Origin: Prevotellamassilia sp.
GTDB lineage: Bacteria; Bacteroidota; Bacteroidia; Bacteroidales; Bacteroidaceae
NCBI GenBank assembly: GCA_018383375.1
Contig: JAHAWW010000153.1
Coordinates: 1-28,057 of the forward strand
Reading direction: 5' to 3'
Length of the DNA: 28,057 nucleotides
The first letter of the stretch is position 1. The number at the start of each line of letters is the position of its first letter. Shown piece after piece: positions 7,903 to 15,133 of the stretch. A program made the position numbers and the translations under genes. Under the pieces are notes generated by a model, which was given only the letters and a program-made list of their open reading frames with translations, did not search any database and had not been told where the DNA came from.

Positions 7903-8631
7903 ATGAAAGCGCTAATTTTTGCCGCCGGCTTAGGCACAAGATTAAAACCGATTACTGACCGCCTACCCAAAGCCCTCGTGACCGTAGACGGCCGAACACT
8001 GCTCGACCGCACCATTGAACGACTCATAGACGCGCAAGCCTCTGAAATTGTGGTTAATGTGCATCATCTCGGCGACCAGATTGTCGAGTTCTTAGCTGCA
8101 AAAAACTATCACGTTTCAGTGAAAATATCCGACGAACGCGCAAAAATCCTTGACACCGGTGGGGGACTCAAAAAAGCGTTCACTTGCTTCTCAAATACAG
8201 ACGACCCCATCTTGGTGCACAATGTCGACATTCTGCACAATGCCGACCTCACAGCGCTCTACCGCGCTTCACTGCGCGGACAAGTCACGCTGATGGTGAG
8301 CGACAGACCCACATCGCGCTACCTCTTGTTTGACGAAAACGACCGTATGTGCGGCTGGACCAACATAAAAACCGGCGAGGTGCGCACGCCTTACGACCAT
8401 TTGGACCTGACGAAAATGCGCCGATTGGCCTTTTCCGGCATCCATTGTGTCAAACCAGAAGTGGTCAGAATGATGGACACGATGCCTGAGGTCTTTCCCA
8501 TCATGGACTTCTACATTAGCCGATGCCACGAGATTGACATCAGAGCCTACGTGCCCCAAGACCTGCGCTTGCTGGATGTGGGAAAAATCGACTCGCTCAG
8601 TGCAGCCGAAGCCTTCGTCAAGACCCTGTGA
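7903..8631 (+). CDS. Sugar-1-phosphate nucleotidyltransferase (MurU/mannose-1-P guanylyltransferase-like)
   Basis: The 242-residue protein is a nucleotidyltransferase of the NTP_transferase fold, which makes NDP-sugars from sugar-1-phosphate and NTP. The signature GLGTRLKPITDRLPKAL (residues 9-25) contains the nucleotide-binding GxGTRL and the catalytic-site PK. HNVDIL carries the metal-binding Asp, and ILDTGGGLKKA is the sugar-site loop. The short length without a C-terminal left-handed helix resembles MurU (N-acetylmuramate-1-phosphate uridylyltransferase) more than GlmU or RmlA. MurU normally works with the kinase AmgK, and no such kinase is adjacent here. There is no recognisable promoter in the 38 nt after the upstream terminator, so it may depend on readthrough or an internal promoter. 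The actual sugar is uncertain. Confidence 0.8.
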   Translation: MKALIFAAGLGTRLKPITDRLPKALVTVDGRTLLDRTIERLIDAQASEIVVNVHHLGDQIVEFLAAKNYHVSVKISDERAKILDTGGGLKKAFTCFSNTDDPILVHNVDILHNADLTALYRASLRGQVTLMVSDRPTSRYLLFDENDRMCGWTNIKTGEVRTPYDHLDLTKMRRLAFSGIHCVKPEVVRMMDTMPEVFPIMDFYISRCHEIDIRAYVPQDLRLLDVGKIDSLSAAEAFVKTL

Positions 8632-8652
8632 GCATTTAGCCTATAGGCTTGA

Positions 8653-8700
8653 CGCACAGCGGCCTCGCAAGGATTGCTGTCCTTACGAGGCCGCTGTGTG
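8653..8700. terminator. Long hairpin between convergent genes, probable bidirectional terminator
   Basis: A stem of about 21 bp with one mismatch and one G-U pair, left arm 8653-8673 and right arm 8680-8700, closes a 6-nt loop TTGCTG. It lies between the stops of the nucleotidyltransferase (plus) and the sigma factor (minus). Neither side has a proper T tract, so termination efficiency is uncertain. A 12-bp perfect palindrome, AGCCTATAGGCT, sits just before it (8638-8649). Confidence 0.65.
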
Positions 8701-8728
8701 ACACTATGTTGCGCTGTGGGCAATGGGG

Positions 8729-9322
8729 CTAAAGCGTGTAGGGGATGATTCTGCGGTCGTTGGCCATACGCTTCATGTTGTTGACCGCATAGTGCATACG
8801 TCCGAGAGCCGTGTTGACGCTCGTGCCCGTATGCTCGGCAATATCTTTGAAACTCATATTTTCGTAGACCCGCATTCGCAGCACCTCTTGCTGATTTTCA
8901 GGTAATTGGTCGATAAGTTCGTTGAGTTGGCTGAGGCTGTTCTCACGCTCCATTTCAATCTCTCTCGGGCTGCCCTCAAGGCCATTGTCGGCGTAGAGAT
9001 GTTCGTTGATTTCGGAGCGGTTAAGCCCCTCGACAGACTGCTCGTAGCGGAAGTTGTCGATTATCACGTTGTGGGCGATGCATAAAAGCCACGAATAAAA
9101 CTTGCCGTTCATCTTGTAACGTCCCTTGCGCATACACACAATGGCCTTGACGAAGGTATCTTGGAAGATATCGTCGGCCAAGTCTTCACAATGTACGGTG
9201 CTGAGAATGTAGGAAAACAGTTTTTGCTTATAGCGTTCAAGAAGCGCATCAAACGACAAATTGTCACCTTTGAGATAAGCAGCAATCAATTCGTCATCCG
9301 TGTGGAATGAATAAGGTTTCAT
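8729..9322 (-). CDS. ECF-type RNA polymerase sigma factor
   Basis: This 197-residue sigma-70 family protein has only regions 2 and 4, as in extracytoplasmic-function sigma factors. Region 2 spans about residues 22-95 (DALLERYKQKLFSYI, DLADDIFQDTFVKA, SWLLCIAHNVIIDNFR) and region 4 about 135-190, with the helix-turn-helix at SFKDIAEHTGTSVNTALGR. It directs RNA polymerase to alternative promoters. No anti-sigma factor or TonB-linked transducer is adjacent, and it is transcribed away from the SusC/SusD array, so a link to that array is not supported. Its own promoter is a near-consensus Bacteroidota element at 9392-9422, which implies expression by the primary sigma factor. Confidence 0.9.
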   Translation of the reverse strand: MKPYSFHTDDELIAAYLKGDNLSFDALLERYKQKLFSYILSTVHCEDLADDIFQDTFVKAIVCMRKGRYKMNGKFYSWLLCIAHNVIIDNFRYEQSVEGLNRSEINEHLYADNGLEGSPREIEMERENSLSQLNELIDQLPENQQEVLRMRVYENMSFKDIAEHTGTSVNTALGRMHYAVNNMKRMANDRRIIPYTL

Positions 9323-9391
9323 TACTCTGATGTATTGGTTTGGAGTAATGTTCGGCTATAGGCAATGAGTTTTAATGGTTAATATTTCTCG

Positions 9392-9422
9392 CAAAAGTAT
9401 GGTTTTCTTGAAAAACTACAAA
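9392..9422 (-). promoter_or_regulatory. Full Bacteroidota promoter for the sigma-factor gene
   Basis: On the minus strand, TTTG at 9422-9419 is followed after exactly 19 nt by TACTTTTG (9399-9392), matching the consensus TTTG-N19-TAnnTTTG. Transcription would start near 9386, giving a leader of roughly 60 nt before the ATG at 9322. Confidence 0.75.
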
Positions 9423-9488
9423 ATTTCAGCCCCGTTTTTTCCTTTTTAAGCCTCTCAAGGTGTGTTTACCCAAAGGTGGTGAGGGCGA

Positions 9489-10478
9489 ATGAGGATATTT
9501 ATGTGTAATTTTGCCACCGTGAAACCCAGCATCGCCACGTCACCGGCTCAATTCGGCCTTTTGCCCTATCTCTCTTATTCACGCTATCTGCAGCGTCATT
9601 TTGAGGGAAAGGTGCAGAAAATTTCGGTCAATATGGGGCTGAGCTGTCCCAATAGAGACGGACGCATCGGCCGCGGCGGTTGTGCCTATTGCCGCAACGA
9701 CGCTTTCAGTCCGGCTTATTGCCACTCCACTCGGTCTGTGACCGCGCAACTTGAGGAAGGTATTCGCTTTTTTGCGCGTAAATATCCCGCCATGCGCTAT
9801 CTGGCCTATTTCCAGACCTTTACCAATACCTATGCCGAGGTGGGCGAAGTGATGAAACGGTATGAAGAGGCGCTCGACGTGGAAGGCGTGGAAGGCTTGG
9901 TCATAGGCACCCGCCCCGACTGTGTGCCTGACGCCATACTCGATGCCCTGGGCCAATTGGCAGCAAAGCATTATGTGATGCTCGAGTATGGCGTGGAATG
10001 TACAGACAATGCCGTGTTGAGACGCGTCAACCGCGGACACACTTTCGAACAGGCCGTCGACGCAATCAAGCGCACCGCCGACCGTGGTCTGCAGATAGGC
10101 GTGCATCTTATCATGGGACTGCCCGGACACAGTCTGCAAGCCATGAGAGACGAAGCGACCACGCTCTCGTCACTTCCCATTGATGTGGTTAAACTCCATC
10201 AGTTGCAGATTGTTAGCGGTACGACGCTGGCCGCACAATATGCCAACGGCGCAGCCGACATCTCGCTTTTCACTGCCACCGCCTATGCCGCGCTGGTGGC
10301 CGACTTCCTCGAAAGGCTGAGGCCCGACATCGCTGCCGAACGCTTCACAGCGCAATGTCCCAAGTCTTTACTGATGGCCCCCGACTGGGGACTCAAGAAT
10401 TATGAGTTTGCCGAACTCGTAGTCAAAGAACTTAGGCGACGCGGCACCTTTCAAGGTTGTCGATATGGAAGAAAGTGA
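9489..10478 (+). CDS. TIGR01212 (YhcC-like) radical SAM protein
   Basis: The protein carries the 4Fe-4S/SAM cluster motif with the wide spacing typical of the TIGR01212 family: Cys53, Cys65 and Cys68 in SCPNRDG...GGCAYC. Family segments YLSYSRYLQRHF, KVQKISVNMG, FQTFTNTYA, IGTRPDCV, EYGVE and LIMGLPG are all present, and LAPDWGLKN-like text closes the domain (LMAPDWGLKN). Members are uncharacterised radical SAM enzymes with a suggested role in tRNA or amino-acid modification; the substrate here cannot be inferred. The start is uncertain: ATG 9489 adds an extension not usual in the family, and a promoter-like TAATTTTG at 9506-9513 lies inside it, so GTG at 9519 is an alternative. Confidence 0.87.
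   Translation: MRIFMCNFATVKPSIATSPAQFGLLPYLSYSRYLQRHFEGKVQKISVNMGLSCPNRDGRIGRGGCAYCRNDAFSPAYCHSTRSVTAQLEEGIRFFARKYPAMRYLAYFQTFTNTYAEVGEVMKRYEEALDVEGVEGLVIGTRPDCVPDAILDALGQLAAKHYVMLEYGVECTDNAVLRRVNRGHTFEQAVDAIKRTADRGLQIGVHLIMGLPGHSLQAMRDEATTLSSLPIDVVKLHQLQIVSGTTLAAQYANGAADISLFTATAYAALVADFLERLRPDIAAERFTAQCPKSLLMAPDWGLKNYEFAELVVKELRRRGTFQGCRYGRK
9506..9513 (+). promoter_or_regulatory. Possible -7 box overlapping the radical SAM N-terminus
   Basis: TAATTTTG matches TAnnTTTG and sits 17 nt after the first ATG of the radical SAM gene. No TTTG -33 element is seen upstream. If it is real, translation would have to begin at the in-frame GTG at 9519-9521 on a nearly leaderless transcript. The match could be chance. 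Confidence 0.25.
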
Positions 10479-10509
10479 GCTTCGACATCCCCACCACCTC
10501 ATGACCTCG

Positions 10510-10535
10510 CACTCCTATAATATATATAAGGAGTG
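10510..10535. promoter_or_regulatory. Imperfect palindrome, operator-like (site B)
   Basis: The outer arms CACTCCT and AGGAGTG are perfectly complementary (7 bp) around an AT-only centre containing TATAAT. It lies 43 nt upstream of the chorismatase-like ATG and after the radical SAM stop. It resembles site A (5118-5141) in sequence and layout. No TAnnTTTG box is present in this gap. Confidence 0.4.
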
Positions 10536-10578
10536 GCATCAAACACCAAATACTTCACTGCAACAAAACAAACACAAT

Positions 10579-11673
10579 ATGAACTGTCAGTCGCATTTCA
10601 TTGTTTTCAAACCAACCGCTGCGCCATCGCTGCAGAACCAGTTTGACGACATAGCCGCCCAAATGTCTGCTTGGATGTTGGCTCACGAAGTCAAGATGGA
10701 GCAAATCTTGGCCGTAAGAGTCTGCTTCTCAGACATTGCCAACCAGATGGCAGAATTTAGACACCATACGCTGGCACGGCAACTCGAGGCGGCTTGTCTG
10801 GTGTCGTGTGTGGAACAACCGCTGCTTGACGGTACGAAGGTGGGCCTGCAGTTGTGGGCCACGCAGCGTGAAGATTTGACAAAAACGCCCGTTGATGGCG
10901 GTTGGCTCGTGGAAACCGAAGATGAAGTCATTGTGATGCAGACCGTGAGATTTTCTGCCCAAGAAGCCCAAGGACAAAATGCTTGCCGTCAAACCCACAT
11001 GGCCTTCGACCGACACATTGCCCTGCTGGCAGAGCATGGTATGAACCTACGCGACCATTGTCAGCGCACGTGGATTTATGTGCGCGATATCGACCGTCAT
11101 TATGCAGGAGTGGTCAAGGGACGCAACGAGGTTTTCGAGAGAGAAGGCCTTACGTCTCAGACTCATTTCATTGCTTCCACCGGAATTGGAGGCTATGACG
11201 ACAACAGCGAGAGTATTGTGTGTATGGATTTTGTATCGGTGAAAAACAAACACGACCAAGCAAAGATCGTTTATCTTCAAGCACCGGACTATCTCAACCC
11301 CACGATAGAATACGGCGTGGCCTTTGAGCGCGGCACAGCCCTCAACCTCATGGGAGAGCGTTACCGCCTGATTTCAGGTACGGCCAGCATCGACCACCAC
11401 GGCCGGTGTCTCTATCACGGCGACGTCTTGGCTCAAACCGAGCGCCTTTTCCTCAATATCTCTAAACTACTCGAGGCAGATGGTTCCAGTCTTACTGAAG
11501 TGTGTGTGATGATTGTTTACTTGCGCGACATAGCCGACGCCGCCCTTGTGCAGCAGTATATGGATACCCATTATCCCGACATTCCTTCTCTGTTGGTTCA
11601 GGCCAGGGTCTGTAGGCCTGAGTGGCTCATCGAGGTGGCCTGTATCGCCAAGTCGCCTTTGTCGGAACAATAA
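10579..11673 (+). CDS. Chorismatase (FkbO/Hyg5)-like protein of the YjgF/RidA fold
   Basis: The 364-residue protein appears to have an N-terminal domain with VEQPLLDGTKVGLQLWA (resembling the VxQPPLxG segment of chorismatases), a middle segment THFIASTGIGG, and a C-terminal RidA-like domain ending RVCRPEWLIEVACIA. That ending keeps the RPxxLIEV motif whose Glu is catalytic in both RidA and chorismatases. Chorismatases hydrolyse chorismate to dihydroxy- or hydroxybenzoates, and RidA proteins deaminate enamines. Which applies here is not settled, and no other aromatic-pathway gene is adjacent. ATG 10579 is chosen over the in-frame ATG at 10465 because the longer start overlaps the radical SAM gene, crosses palindrome B and adds unconserved-looking residues. 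A strong terminator follows. Confidence 0.6.
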   Translation: MNCQSHFIVFKPTAAPSLQNQFDDIAAQMSAWMLAHEVKMEQILAVRVCFSDIANQMAEFRHHTLARQLEAACLVSCVEQPLLDGTKVGLQLWATQREDLTKTPVDGGWLVETEDEVIVMQTVRFSAQEAQGQNACRQTHMAFDRHIALLAEHGMNLRDHCQRTWIYVRDIDRHYAGVVKGRNEVFEREGLTSQTHFIASTGIGGYDDNSESIVCMDFVSVKNKHDQAKIVYLQAPDYLNPTIEYGVAFERGTALNLMGERYRLISGTASIDHHGRCLYHGDVLAQTERLFLNISKLLEADGSSLTEVCVMIVYLRDIADAALVQQYMDTHYPDIPSLLVQARVCRPEWLIEVACIAKSPLSEQ

Positions 11674-11681
11674 AGCATTGT

Positions 11682-11719
11682 ACGTCTCAAACGCTTTCGT
11701 GTTTGAGACGTGTTTTTTT
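11682..11719 (+). terminator. Intrinsic terminator after the chorismatase-like gene
   Basis: A perfect 11-bp stem, ACGTCTCAAAC (11682-11692) with GTTTGAGACGT (11701-11711), closes an 8-nt loop and is followed by G and seven T. It insulates the upstream gene from the FAS1-SusC-SusD array. Confidence 0.92.
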
Positions 11720-11722
11720 ATA

Positions 11723-11763
11723 GGGCGTGGCGCCCCAGAATTCTTCTGGCCTTCATTAAGGCC
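11723..11763. repeat. Three abutting short hairpins
   Basis: GGGCG-TGG-CGCCC (11723-11735), CCAGAA-TTC-TTCTGG (11735-11749) and GGCCTT-CATT-AAGGCC (11748-11763) follow one another with 1-2 nt of overlap. They start 3 nt after the T run of the preceding terminator. Confidence 0.6.
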
Positions 11764-11979
11764 TCGTGTCATCGAACTCTACTTAACAAAAACACGCCCA
11801 ATGTCTCTTACATTTTGATAGAAAACAGCAGAAAACGATGGTAGAGCGTTAAAACACGTAAATCACGCGCACCCTTTTGGCAAAAATGAAAGCACAAAGG
11901 GTCTTCGTTCTTTAACATTTCTTGGTTTTCTAACTATTAAATATCCTTAAACGGCTTAAGTTATAAAGCGGGGATTACA

Positions 11980-12008
11980 TTTGATATAACAAAATTCTAT
12001 TAAATTTG
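11980..12008 (+). promoter_or_regulatory. Candidate promoter of the FAS1-SusC-SusD operon
   Basis: TTTG at 11980-11983 is followed after 17 nt by TAAATTTG (12001-12008), which fits the -7 consensus TAnnTTTG with a spacer slightly shorter than usual. Transcription would start near 12015, about 64 nt before the ATG. A second -7 match, TACATTTG at 11976-11983, overlaps the -33 element. Confidence 0.5.
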
Positions 12009-12078
12009 CTGCAACTAACTGTATACTCCAGTTTGAAAAACAACAATAATAAATATATCTAACAGACATTTAGTGCGT

Positions 12079-15000
12079 ATGAAAAACCGTTTTAGCAGAA
12101 TGGGGACATCATTGCTTGGAGCAATGTGCCTGCTTTCAACCTGCGGCGTGACATACTCTTGCTCAGATGATTACGACCTCGACGAAACGAAGCCGGATTT
12201 TTTGGGAGGGAGTATTTACGATGAACTGAAAGCAAGAAATTTCAACACTGTAGTTAGGTTAATTGATGATCTGAACTACACCGACGTCTTGTCGCGCACA
12301 GGTAGCAAGACATTGTTTGTGGCAGATGACCAAACCTTTCAAAAGTTTTTTGCGTCCAACGCTTGGAATGTGAGCTCCTACGAACAGCTCACCATACCGC
12401 AGAAGCGTACGCTCCTGTACGGCGCAATGCTCAACAACGCAGACGTATTGGAAATGCTGCCTTACTCAAACGATGGCGGTAGCTTGACAATGCGTCGTTC
12501 GACCTCGGCCTCTGCTATTGACAGTGTGCCTTATTGGAAGAATATAGAACTGCCCGAGAATCTCAACGTGCCCACAGAAGACGCCGACGGTAACACGTCC
12601 GGCGATATGCGTTTCTGGGACTATTATCGTCAGCACACCCCCGGCATCTATATGGCACTCGACGGTTCTTCGCCGATGATGATACACTTCCTCGAAGATC
12701 AGATGAAGGCCAAAGACATTACCCATGAAGACATCAGCTTCGTGCTTAACCTTCACCAAAAAGGCGATGCTTGGCTTAACGGTAGCGCCGGTGGTAAGAG
12801 AGCCTATGTCTATGGTGCCAAAATCATCGAACAAGACGCAACCTGCTTGAACGGCTATTTCAACGTACTCGATACGGTTTTGGTTACGCCGTCAAATATG
12901 GCCGAAGTTATTCGCACCAACAGCGATACCAAGCTCTTCAGTCAGATGCTCGACCGCTTCAGTGCTCCTTATTATAATAGTACACTGACCAATCAGTATA
13001 AGCAGTTGTATGACATCGGTAACGACTCTGTGTTTGAAAAACGCTATATCTCACAGCGCTCAAGCACCGGCTTGATGACTACCGGTCCAGACAAGAAGGC
13101 CCTCGGTGACTTCCCCTATCTTACCTACGACCCGGGATGGAACCAATACGCCATTAGTTCAACAACACCCGCCGAGCAGGATATGGGTGCTATGTTTGTG
13201 CCCACCGACCGCGCAATGATTGATTATTTTGTCAACGGTGCAGGCCGTGTGCTGATGGACCGCTACGCCACAGAGCCCAACACTGCCGAAAATCTGAGCT
13301 ACAACCTCTATCAGATTCCTCTTGACATCGTGCAGTCACTGGTTAACAACTTGATGAAAGACTCTTTCCTTGAGAGTGTACCCAGCAAGTATCTCACCAT
13401 TATGAACGACGCGCAGGACCAAATGTTCCCTGCCACCAACGCTGACTATGCATCGCCCGAGTCTTACAAGAGCTGCATTGAGAAGTGCTTACTCGCCAAT
13501 AATGGTGTGGTTTATGTGTTGAACCGCGTTATGTCGCCAGCCGACTACGCTTCTGTTATCGCTCCCGCTCTTTATTCGAAAAACACTCGCGTGGTTCGTT
13601 CTATCGTGAGAGCCGATGATAACTATATCGAAGGTAATTCTTACAACAGCGCTCCGCTCCGTAAGTATTACTCTACCTATCTGAAGGCCATGCAGTCACA
13701 TTTCTCTTTCTTCGTTCCTACGGATGAGGGTCTTGGTACTTATGGCTATGTAGACCCGATGTCTATCGCCCGCGGCCAGTTGATGGCTAACAACTTCAGA
13801 TATTGGCGCTTCACCTACAAGAATAGCTCAAATGCTGTTATCCCCGTGCGTGCACAGGCCTATAAATATAATCAGCAGACCGGTCAGAATCCGGAAAGTG
13901 ACGCAGCTGCCAACCTCGGTGGTAACGCCGCAAACCTCTCTGAGCCTAACGGAACTTTGGGCTCCGGCCCCGGTGCGGTGAAACGTACACTTCTTATTGA
14001 CCTCATTGACCAGCACATCGTGGTGCACGACACCAAAGATGCTGACAATGACGAAGGTATCAATAGCAACCGTACCATCTTCCTCTCCCGTGGTGGTGCT
14101 CCTGTGTTCGTAATTGATAAGGGCAACCGCGAGGCGAATGGTGTTGGCATGGTTGTGGAAGGTGGTTTCCAGAAACAACTGAAAGAAGACGCCTTTGTCG
14201 GTAATGAGCACGAATGTGTGGTCAATGAAGGCTACGATATGACCGAGCGCACCAATGGCTACGGTAATGGTATGACTTATCTTATCGACCGTCCGATGCA
14301 GCCCACCACCAAGTCTGTTTACGCTGTGCTTCAGGGCATGCAAGATAACGCTTTCTTCAACCTCTGCGACGCAGTGCAGTTTTCTGAAGAACAGCTTGTT
14401 CTCGCCGGCTTTAAGACCGAGAAGTTCCAAGGTTCATCAAATGAGTCACTCTGGAAAGCTGAGCAGAAGAAATACCGCATCTTCACCACAGATGGTGTAA
14501 ACGCCCCGGTTTCTGAGAAACTCGTCAACTTCTTGAACAACTACCGCTATACAATCTATGTTCCCACAAGCGACGCCATCAATGCTGCACGTCAAAAAGG
14601 TCTTATGACCTACGACGAAATCATTCAGTGGATGGAAGACAATCTCGAAGGTGGTGATGGTACGGAAGGCAGCGGCTCCTTGTCGCCTGAAAATCAAGCT
14701 AAAGCTCAAGCTATGATTACTACCTTGATGAACTTCATCAAGTACCACTTCCAGGATGAATCTCTATTCGTGGACAATGTCAAATACGAGGCTTCTTATC
14801 AGACTTCATGTCTTGATAATGTCAACAACGTTTACATCGCTTTGGACGTCAAACAGTCTGAAGGTAAGATTGCCGTGACCGACAAAAACAATGAAACTCA
14901 GGAAGTTGTTGAGCCTTACAACATGGTGGCTCGCGACGCTGACTTTGACAAATCTCCCTCGGCTACGGCCACGCAAATTAAAAATTCTTCGTTCGTCGCC

Positions 15001-15120
15001 CTCCACACCGTAAATAAGGTACTCAACTTCCAACCAATGCCCCAAAGTGGACGCTACGATGATGCATGGGCTTCCGAAAGCAATGCAAGAGCCTTTGTAA
15101 AGAAGTACAGAATTCGCTAA
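12079..15120 (+). CDS. Large surface lipoprotein with four fasciclin (FAS1) domains
   Basis: The 1013-residue protein begins with a lipoprotein signal with Cys28 in YSCSDDYD; the acidic residues after Cys match the Bacteroidota surface-export signal. Four FAS1 repeats can be traced by their conserved core strand: LFVADDQTF (79-87), MFVPTDRAM (372-380), FFVPTDEG (544-551) and IYVPTSDAI (826-834). Each has a later closing motif (for example VVYVLNRVMSP, TYLIDRPMQP and LHTVNKVLNF). FAS1 domains mediate adhesion or ligand binding. As first gene of the array, 13 nt before a SusC gene, it is probably an extra surface subunit of that transporter. ATG 12079 is preferred; an in-frame GTG two codons upstream is possible. 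Domain identity is from motif reading, and the third repeat carries a long insertion. Confidence 0.82.
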   Translation: MKNRFSRMGTSLLGAMCLLSTCGVTYSCSDDYDLDETKPDFLGGSIYDELKARNFNTVVRLIDDLNYTDVLSRTGSKTLFVADDQTFQKFFASNAWNVSSYEQLTIPQKRTLLYGAMLNNADVLEMLPYSNDGGSLTMRRSTSASAIDSVPYWKNIELPENLNVPTEDADGNTSGDMRFWDYYRQHTPGIYMALDGSSPMMIHFLEDQMKAKDITHEDISFVLNLHQKGDAWLNGSAGGKRAYVYGAKIIEQDATCLNGYFNVLDTVLVTPSNMAEVIRTNSDTKLFSQMLDRFSAPYYNSTLTNQYKQLYDIGNDSVFEKRYISQRSSTGLMTTGPDKKALGDFPYLTYDPGWNQYAISSTTPAEQDMGAMFVPTDRAMIDYFVNGAGRVLMDRYATEPNTAENLSYNLYQIPLDIVQSLVNNLMKDSFLESVPSKYLTIMNDAQDQMFPATNADYASPESYKSCIEKCLLANNGVVYVLNRVMSPADYASVIAPALYSKNTRVVRSIVRADDNYIEGNSYNSAPLRKYYSTYLKAMQSHFSFFVPTDEGLGTYGYVDPMSIARGQLMANNFRYWRFTYKNSSNAVIPVRAQAYKYNQQTGQNPESDAAANLGGNAANLSEPNGTLGSGPGAVKRTLLIDLIDQHIVVHDTKDADNDEGINSNRTIFLSRGGAPVFVIDKGNREANGVGMVVEGGFQKQLKEDAFVGNEHECVVNEGYDMTERTNGYGNGMTYLIDRPMQPTTKSVYAVLQGMQDNAFFNLCDAVQFSEEQLVLAGFKTEKFQGSSNESLWKAEQKKYRIFTTDGVNAPVSEKLVNFLNNYRYTIYVPTSDAINAARQKGLMTYDEIIQWMEDNLEGGDGTEGSGSLSPENQAKAQAMITTLMNFIKYHFQDESLFVDNVKYEASYQTSCLDNVNNVYIALDVKQSEGKIAVTDKNNETQEVVEPYNMVARDADFDKSPSATATQIKNSSFVALHTVNKVLNFQPMPQSGRYDDAWASESNARAFVKKYRIR

Positions 15121-15133
15121 TAAATCTAATATT

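Larger units (their letters stand above)
11720..12078. other. Leader and promoter region of the FAS1-SusC-SusD array
   Basis: No gene is seen in these 359 bp. From left to right it holds three abutting short hairpins (11723-11763), an interrupted inverted repeat ACCCTTT/AAAGGGT (11871-11902), an AT-rich tract, and promoter-like elements at 11976-11983 and 12001-12008. The base composition drops sharply in GC compared with the flanking genes, as expected of a control region. Confidence 0.6.

Noticed and set aside
8729..9322. ECF sigma factor as dedicated regulator of the SusC/SusD array
   Set aside because: Regulating sigma factors of such arrays normally sit beside an anti-sigma gene and a transducer SusC with an extra N-terminal signalling domain; neither is present, and the two SusC proteins begin directly with the regulatory-like domain.
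10465..10578. N-terminal extension of the chorismatase-like protein
   Set aside because: It overlaps the radical SAM gene end and runs through palindrome B, with low-complexity His/Asn/Gln-rich translation.
13828..14430. Minus-strand open frame inside the four-FAS1 gene
   Set aside because: It has no signature or own control region and lies fully antisense to a gene with clear domain structure.
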